DNA of 10,215 nt. Origin: Spirochaetota bacterium (lineage in GTDB: Bacteria; Spirochaetota; Leptospiria; Turneriellales; Turneriellaceae). The stretch covers positions 1 to 10,215 of the forward strand of contig JAKQXK010000644.1 of the NCBI GenBank assembly GCA_029561505.1, written 5' to 3'. Both the position numbers and the translations under genes were made by a program. Below, in pieces: positions 6,303 through 10,215 of this stretch (positions within the stretch are counted from its first letter, which is position 1; each line of letters starts with the position of its first letter). The notes under the pieces were generated by a model. The model was not told the DNA's origin. It made no database searches and saw only the letters and a list, made by a program, of their open reading frames with translations.

Positions 6303-7397
6303 ATGCTGAAATCACTCGAAAACATCTACGGCACCCGCCGCAGCGCCTCGAAATATGATGGCTACGTGTGCACTTTTGATCTCGACAAGACATATCTCGA
6401 CACCCGTTTTGAATCACTGCGCAAACTTGTGCGCATTCCTTTCGAAAAGGCCGAAGAAAAAAAGAACATTCCGGGAGTCGCGGCTGTCGTGCGCGAATTA
6501 CGCCGCAGCCCGGGGGGCTCGGCCCCGCCGGTACCGATTTATTTTATTTCGGGTTCTCCCGAAGGTATGCACAAGGTCGTTTCAGAAAAATTGAGGCTCG
6601 ACGGGGTGGGTTTTGACGGCATTCTATTCAAGAACTGGCGCTCAGCCGTGAAGAAGTTTCAGTTCAAAAAGATTATCGATAAAATTGGCTTCAAACTCGC
6701 GGCGTTGATTTACGCGCGCAGCGTTTTTCCGCTCAAGGCAGAAGAACTGCTGTTTGGCGATGATTCTGAATACGACGCGACCATCTATGCGCTTTACGCC
6801 GATATTGTTGCCGGGGCGCTCGACGACTATGAAGTGCTCACCATTCTGAAGAAATGGAACGTCGCCCCCGACGAACGCGACCTCATCGCTGAAAATCTCA
6901 AACGCCTGAAAGACAGCGGCTACAAGCCACGCGATGCGGTTAAGCGCATATTTATTCATCTCGAGCAAAAGACGCCGGCACACTTTCATACCACTCTCTC
7001 TGACAGGGTAGTGCCTACACAAAATTATTTTCAAACGGGCGTTATTCTCTACAAAATGTCTGCCATCAACCGCGCGGGTCTGTTTCGCGTTATTTCTGAC
7101 ATGATTAGAAACTACCAGTTTGGCGTGACTGAATTCACAACTTCAACTGAAGATCTGCTGCGCCGTGGGTTGATCGACAAGGGTGAAGCACGCAAGCTGT
7201 TACGCATCGTTTATAAGGGAAATCCGCTGGCGCTGCCGCGTCGCATTATCTCAGATCTGCGCAGCGATTTTGTCAGAACGTTAGACACGTTCAGCCGCGT
7301 GCCCGACACGATTCTGCCGCCGATGCGCCGCGAAAGCGACCGTGACCTGAGCTTGGTTGAACGTTATCTGCGCTTCGCCCCAAAACGACACGTCTGA
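6303..7397 (+). CDS. HAD-superfamily phosphatase, App1 (DUF2183)-like
   Basis: 364-residue protein whose N-terminal half carries haloacid-dehalogenase motifs: motif I FDLDKTYLDT with D26 and D28, motif II as ISGSP (82-86), a motif III lysine likely near K110-K118, and motif IV as FGDDSEYDATIYALY (151-165). The SGSPEGMH and GDDSEYDATIYA forms resemble the App1/DUF2183 phosphatidate-phosphatase catalytic domain, so a lipid-phosphate substrate is possible but not shown. The C-terminal part (from about 210) is an uncharacterised, basic region with no motif I know. No signal peptide or membrane helix. The ribosome site is weak (AGAAG, about 8 bases upstream). It follows the PiT gene by 76 bases and converges on the helicase gene. 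Residues 68-78 (RSPGGSAPPVP) form a GC-rich low-complexity loop. Confidence 0.85.
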   Translation: MLKSLENIYGTRRSASKYDGYVCTFDLDKTYLDTRFESLRKLVRIPFEKAEEKKNIPGVAAVVRELRRSPGGSAPPVPIYFISGSPEGMHKVVSEKLRLDGVGFDGILFKNWRSAVKKFQFKKIIDKIGFKLAALIYARSVFPLKAEELLFGDDSEYDATIYALYADIVAGALDDYEVLTILKKWNVAPDERDLIAENLKRLKDSGYKPRDAVKRIFIHLEQKTPAHFHTTLSDRVVPTQNYFQTGVILYKMSAINRAGLFRVISDMIRNYQFGVTEFTTSTEDLLRRGLIDKGEARKLLRIVYKGNPLALPRRIISDLRSDFVRTLDTFSRVPDTILPPMRRESDRDLSLVERYLRFAPKRHV

Positions 7398-7403
7398 AGC
7401 ATA

Positions 7404-7428
7404 GCGTCAGCGGCCGCTGGCGTCAGCG
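7404..7428. repeat. Palindrome flanked by direct repeats at convergent gene ends
   Basis: CAGCGGCCGCTG (7408-7419) is a perfect 12-base palindrome. GCGTCAGCG occurs twice, at 7404-7412 and 7420-7428, overlapping and flanking it. The block fills the 25-base gap between the HAD gene and the convergent helicase gene and includes the helicase stop. It could help end transcription from both sides, but neither side has a T-tract. Confidence 0.35.
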
Positions 7429-8694
7429 ACGGTTCTTGCCAAAACCCTGAAACCGTCTGCGTCGGGGTTTGCCGGCTGTCTTTGGTTTTTCACCGGCAGG
7501 TGCGGCAGCTTTGGGGGCCGCGCCCGGCTGCGGCGGTCGGTTGATTTTGGCCGTAATGTCGGCGATCGTGGCGCCCTTGTAGTCAAAGTCTTTCACGGTG
7601 CGCTTTTCAATGGGCTTACCCAGCGCCTTTTCAATTTCACGCACTTGACGGTTGTCTTCGCTGGTGATAAATGTGTAGGCATCGCCGCTCTTGGTCGCGC
7701 GAGCGGTGCGGCCAATGCGATGAATGTACGTCTCGCTGCTCGCCGGAATATCATAGTTTATGATGTGCGAAATATTGTTCACGTCGATACCACGCGCAGC
7801 GATATCGGTCGCCACGAGAATCTGGTATTTGCCCGATTTGAAACCGGCGAGAGCGCTGTCGCGCCGGTTCTGCGAAAGATTGCCCTGCAGCGAGGCGGTT
7901 GAAAACCCGGCTTTGGCGAGCTGATCGGCAAGGCGCGTGGCCTTGTGCTTTGTTTTTGTGAACACCAGAATTGGTTGATCGCCCGCGTCTTTCAGCAGGT
8001 GCAGCAAAAGCGGAGTTTTAAGTTCACTCGTGACGGGGTAAAGTGCATGGCTGATCGTCGCCACGGGGCCGCGCGCCAGTTCTACCTTGACTGGGTCGCG
8101 CAGAATCTGCGAACTCAGTTTTCTGATCTCTTCGGGCATCGTGGCTGAAAAAAGCATGGTCTGCCGCTTCTGTGGCAATTTCGCCACGATCTGCTTAATC
8201 GCCGGCAAAAAGCCCATGTCAAACATCTGGTCGGCCTCATCGAGTACGAGTGTCTCGACAGCATCCAACGTCACAGATTTTCGCTGCAGGTGATCGAGCA
8301 GGCGGCCAGGGCAGGCAACGACGATGTCGACACCCTTACGCAGGTCGGCGAGCTGCCGGTTCATGCTCGCACCGCCATAGATCGTCATCGATTGCAGACG
8401 CGTGTCTTTGCCAAGGGTTACGATAACCTGATGAATCTGCTCTGCGAGTTCGCGCGTGGGCGCAACAATGAGCGCGCGAATTTTGCGGGCCGAGCCGTCA
8501 CCGAGCCGCTCGAGCATCGGCAATACGAACGCAGCCGTTTTGCCAGTGCCGGTTTGCGCCAGGCCAAGAATATCTTTGCCAGCCAGGGCATGCGGTATCG
8601 CTTCTTTTTGTATTGGGGTGGGCGTTTTGAAGCCAGCTCTGGTGACATTGCGGCTGATTGCTTCTGAGAAGCCAAAACTTTCAAAATCGGACAT
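7423..8694 (-). CDS. rhlE: DEAD-box ATP-dependent RNA helicase, RhlE-type
   Basis: Cytoplasmic ATP-dependent RNA helicase acting in RNA decay, ribosome assembly or cold adaptation. From the ATG at 8694 it has 423 residues, with all core motifs in order: F-GF start and Q motif TPTPIQ (24-29), Walker A AQTGTGKT (46-53), PTREL (79-83), GG (107-108), CPGR (128-131, preceded by A where T is usual), DEAD (152-155), SAT (183-185), VFTKTK (244-249), ATDIAARGIDV (295-305) and HRIGRTARA (325-333). A lysine/arginine- and proline-rich tail (from about 386, ending in PRRRRFQGFGKNRR) is typical of RhlE-group RNA binding. The open frame extends to 8820, but MSDFESFGF is the family start. The gene is monocistronic, divergent from the secreted-protein gene. 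The rhlE name is by family resemblance; other DEAD-box paralogues cannot be excluded. Confidence 0.94.
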   Translation of the reverse strand: MSDFESFGFSEAISRNVTRAGFKTPTPIQKEAIPHALAGKDILGLAQTGTGKTAAFVLPMLERLGDGSARKIRALIVAPTRELAEQIHQVIVTLGKDTRLQSMTIYGGASMNRQLADLRKGVDIVVACPGRLLDHLQRKSVTLDAVETLVLDEADQMFDMGFLPAIKQIVAKLPQKRQTMLFSATMPEEIRKLSSQILRDPVKVELARGPVATISHALYPVTSELKTPLLLHLLKDAGDQPILVFTKTKHKATRLADQLAKAGFSTASLQGNLSQNRRDSALAGFKSGKYQILVATDIAARGIDVNNISHIINYDIPASSETYIHRIGRTARATKSGDAYTFITSEDNRQVREIEKALGKPIEKRTVKDFDYKGATIADITAKINRPPQPGAAPKAAAPAGEKPKTAGKPRRRRFQGFGKNRR

Positions 8695-8763
8695 CCACCA
8701 CAAACAGAGACTGAGACAGGGTGTAAACAAGACGCGGGAATACCGGGGCCAAATGCGAAGACA

Positions 8764-8791
8764 TTGACAGTTCGCGCGCCCGGCATATTTA
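8764..8791 (+). promoter_or_regulatory. Candidate promoter, near-leaderless, for the secreted protein
   Basis: A perfect TTGACA (8764-8769) is followed after 16 bases by TATTTA (8786-8791); CATATT (8784-8789) is an alternative -10 with a short 14-base spacer. Transcription would begin at about 8797-8798, the first base of the ATG of the next gene. No Shine-Dalgarno sequence precedes that ATG, which fits a leaderless message. Confidence 0.42.
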
Positions 8792-8797
8792 GTGATT

Positions 8798-9217
8798 ATG
8801 AAGAATATATTGATCATCACGATATCCGCGGTTTTGTTGGCAGCAGGTGCCAGTGCTCAAAATTACTCGGAGTGTCAGGCACCCGACGCACACATGAACC
8901 CGAAGTGCAACGGCAGCGCACCTGCAGCAATTGACTCTTTTCAGGGTGGCAGTTATGCCGTTCAGGGTTCGACACCTGAAGGCGCAAAATACGAAGGCAG
9001 CGTTCTGATCTCTGGCGATGCCGCGTCAGGTTTTCGTGTCGTCTGGACAATCGGCAGCGAAACCTATGAAGGAACAGGTATTCTCAGCGGCACGACCCTG
9101 ACCGTTGACTGGGGGCAGGCAGAGCCGGTGGTCTATAAGATCAGCAACGGTGGTGCGACCCTCACTGGCAAATGGGGTAAACGCGGCCGTGGTCGCGAAA
9201 AACTCACGCTACAGTAA
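8798..9217 (+). CDS. Small secreted beta-rich protein of unknown function
   Basis: 139 residues. An N-terminal signal peptide is clear: MKN, a hydrophobic core ILIITISAVLLAAG, and a type I cleavage site ASA before QN (after residue 20). The mature part has two cysteines (C26, C37) that could form a disulphide, then a regular alternation of aromatic, glycine and hydrophobic residues: GGSYAVQG (50-57), YEGSVLISG (65-73), FRVVWTIG (79-86), YEGTGILSG (90-98), LTVDWG (101-106), VVYKISNGG (111-119), LTGKWGKRGRG (122-132). This suggests a small antiparallel beta-sheet or barrel domain. The repeating Y-x-G and W-x-x-G pattern is noted without a confident family. A GTG at 8792 would add two residues; ATG at 8798 is preferred. 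The lipoprotein gene follows 44 bases later on the same strand. Confidence 0.82.
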   Translation: MKNILIITISAVLLAAGASAQNYSECQAPDAHMNPKCNGSAPAAIDSFQGGSYAVQGSTPEGAKYEGSVLISGDAASGFRVVWTIGSETYEGTGILSGTTLTVDWGQAEPVVYKISNGGATLTGKWGKRGRGREKLTLQ

Positions 9218-9261
9218 GCGATTGATTTGACGCGCGCAAGGCTCGTGCCGTTGTCGCGCAT

Positions 9262-10062
9262 ATGCAAAAAATAATAAGTTTTGCGGCTTTGGCCGCGTTC
9301 AGCGTTGCCTGCTCACCAAAAAATGAGCCGGCTGCGCACATGATAACCGAGACTATCACCTATCAACAAGACGGAAAAGACTTCGAAGGCTTTCTCGCGC
9401 TGCCCAAGAAGAAAGACAAAAAGCTGGCAGCAGTTCTGCTGATTCATGACTGGACAGGTCTTGATGAATACGAGCAGATGCGCGCTAAGATGCTCGCCGA
9501 AAACGGCTACGTCGCGTTGGCGATGGACATGTATGGCAAAGGCATTCGCGCAAAAGATCATAAAGAAGCCGGTGAACTGAGCGGTACCTACGGCAAAGAC
9601 CGAAAACTTTTGCGTTCGCGTGTGCAGACCGCGCTTAATGTGCTCAAATCACGACCCGAAGTTGATGCAACACGTATCGCGGTTGTCGGCTATTGTTTCG
9701 GCGGTATGGCCGCAATTGAAGCTGCGCTCATGGCTGCTGATATCAGGGGAGTCGTCACATTTCATGCGGCGCTGTCTTTTCCGACTCTGGCAACTGATGC
9801 GGCAAGCGTGAAAGTTCCACTGTCGATTCACCACGGGGGCGCTGACAAGTTCGTGCCAGAGAAAGATGTGAAGGCGCTAAAGGCGGCTTTTGACAAAGCC
9901 AAAGTCAGGTACGAGCTCGTGGTTTATCCCGAAGCAACGCATGGTTTCACGTTGAAGTCAAATATTGGCCATGAAGAACACTTCGGCATGAAATATGATG
10001 CCAAAGCTGATCTCGCGTCGTGGGCGAGCATGCTTTCATTCTTGCGCGAAAATCTGAAATAA
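9262..10062 (+). CDS. Dienelactone-hydrolase-family lipoprotein
   Basis: Alpha/beta hydrolase of the dienelactone hydrolase (DLH) family, 266 residues. The triad is visible: C145 in the nucleophile elbow GYCFGG (143-148), D195 in HGGADKFVP, and H227 in ATHGF. LLIHDWTGLDEYEQMRAKML (59-78) and ALAMDMYGKG (85-94) match the usual oxyanion region and strand. A cysteine rather than serine nucleophile is typical of true DLH proteins. The N-terminus (MQKIISFAALAAFSVAC) looks like a lipoprotein signal ending at C17, with S-V-A before it; this is a loose lipobox of the kind accepted in spirochaetes. The enzyme would then be membrane-anchored on the outside of the inner membrane. No Shine-Dalgarno sequence precedes the ATG. 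The substrate is unknown; ester or lactone hydrolysis is inferred. Confidence 0.92.
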   Translation: MQKIISFAALAAFSVACSPKNEPAAHMITETITYQQDGKDFEGFLALPKKKDKKLAAVLLIHDWTGLDEYEQMRAKMLAENGYVALAMDMYGKGIRAKDHKEAGELSGTYGKDRKLLRSRVQTALNVLKSRPEVDATRIAVVGYCFGGMAAIEAALMAADIRGVVTFHAALSFPTLATDAASVKVPLSIHHGGADKFVPEKDVKALKAAFDKAKVRYELVVYPEATHGFTLKSNIGHEEHFGMKYDAKADLASWASMLSFLRENLK

Positions 10063-10079
10063 AAAGCGTCACTTCGAAT

Positions 10080-10114
10080 TGAGGATGCACATTCGTCACG
10101 CTGCTGCATCCTCA
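10080..10114. repeat. 10-bp inverted repeat after the hydrolase gene
   Basis: TGAGGATGCA (10080-10089) and TGCATCCTCA (10105-10114) are perfect inverted arms around a 15-base loop, beginning 18 bases after the hydrolase stop. A weak T-run (CTTTACC) follows, so it may act as a poor terminator or mRNA 3' stabiliser for the plus-strand gene. The rest of 10063-10162 shows nothing else I can identify. Confidence 0.45.
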
Positions 10115-10156
10115 CCTTTACCAGCCACCGGGTGATTCGCCTGCCGCGGCGAGGGT

Positions 10157-10184
10157 AATAAAAAAGCGGCCCAGGGGCCGCTTT
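10157..10184 (-). terminator. Rho-independent terminator (minus strand, possibly bidirectional)
   Basis: AAAGCGGCC (10163-10171) and GGCCGCTTT (10176-10184) form a perfect 9-bp stem with the 4-base loop CAGG. On the minus strand the stem runs into TTTTTTATT, a strong terminator tail, placed 6 bases after a minus-strand stop codon at 10190. On the plus strand the following CTTTGATT is weaker, so it may also stop plus-strand read-through. Confidence 0.85.
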
Positions 10185-10189
10185 GATTG

Positions 10190-10215
10190 CTAATTGACCT
10201 GCAGCGTAGCTGCAG
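10190..10215 (-). CDS. C-terminal end of a minus-strand gene (cut by window edge)
   Basis: On the minus strand one frame reads AATLQVN followed by TAG at 10192-10190, directly before the terminator at 10157-10184. This position supports a real gene ending here, with its body to the right of the window. Only seven codons are visible, so no function can be given. The perfect inverted repeat CTGCAGC/GCTGCAG (10199-10215) falls inside these codons. Confidence 0.5.

Noticed and set aside
6512..6529. GC-rich GGGGC-TCG-GCCCC hairpin
   Set aside because: It lies in the middle of the HAD coding frame, encoding a Gly/Pro/Ala loop, and has only a 5-bp stem.
8695..8820. 42-codon N-terminal extension of the helicase (MMINIFF...)
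   Set aside because: The family begins at MSDFESFGF; the extension crosses the putative promoter of the divergent gene and resembles no helicase N-terminus.
10199..10215. CTGCAGC/GCTGCAG inverted repeat at the right edge
   Set aside because: It falls within the last codons of a minus-strand gene and already has the strong terminator after it; probably coding coincidence.
1..10215. CRISPR arrays, tRNA, rRNA, insertion sequences, phage or defence genes
   Set aside because: No spaced repeats, cloverleaf-like blocks, transposase motifs or target-site duplications were seen; every large segment is explained by housekeeping-type genes.

Overview
The window reads as ordinary chromosomal DNA of a free-living, moderately GC-rich Gram-negative-type bacterium. 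Genes are tightly packed, several pairs overlap by 4 bp, and there is no sign of phage, transposon, CRISPR, rRNA or tRNA. The gene set (stand-alone hisB, hisH and hisA, a PiT transporter with a DUF47 partner, a class IV HDAC-like deacetylase, and a lipoprotein with a loose lipobox) would fit a spirochaete of the Leptospira/Turneriella group. That placement is an inference from general knowledge and was not tested.

Layout: (1) At the left edge is the N-terminal part of homoserine kinase (thrB), on the minus strand and running out of the window. (2) Divergent from it is a plus-strand run: cutA, a class IV HDAC-like deacetylase overlapping cutA by 4 bp, and a protein of unknown function. The thrB/cutA gap holds a perfect inverted repeat, each arm of which contains a -35-like TTGACC facing one gene. 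(3) On the minus strand, hisB-hisH-hisA form a histidine biosynthesis operon; hisF is not adjacent. (4) Divergent from hisB are a DUF47 (PhoU-like) gene and a PiT phosphate permease, overlapping by 4 bp, followed by a HAD/App1-like phosphatase gene. (5) A DEAD-box RNA helicase of the RhlE type lies on the minus strand, convergent with the phosphatase gene. (6) Divergent from the helicase are a small secreted beta-rich protein and a dienelactone-hydrolase-like lipoprotein, both on plus. (7) At the right edge the last codons of a minus-strand gene appear, followed by a clear rho-independent terminator.

Functionally, thrB and the his genes serve amino-acid biosynthesis. CutA and PiT/DUF47 handle metal and phosphate. 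The HDAC-like enzyme removes acyl groups, probably from a small amine or lysine substrate, and its unknown neighbour is the least explained gene here. I found no clear new defence or mobile system. The points most worth a second look are the HDAC plus unknown-gene pair, the inverted repeat between thrB and cutA, the apparently leaderless promoter of the secreted protein, and the exported dienelactone-hydrolase-like enzyme.
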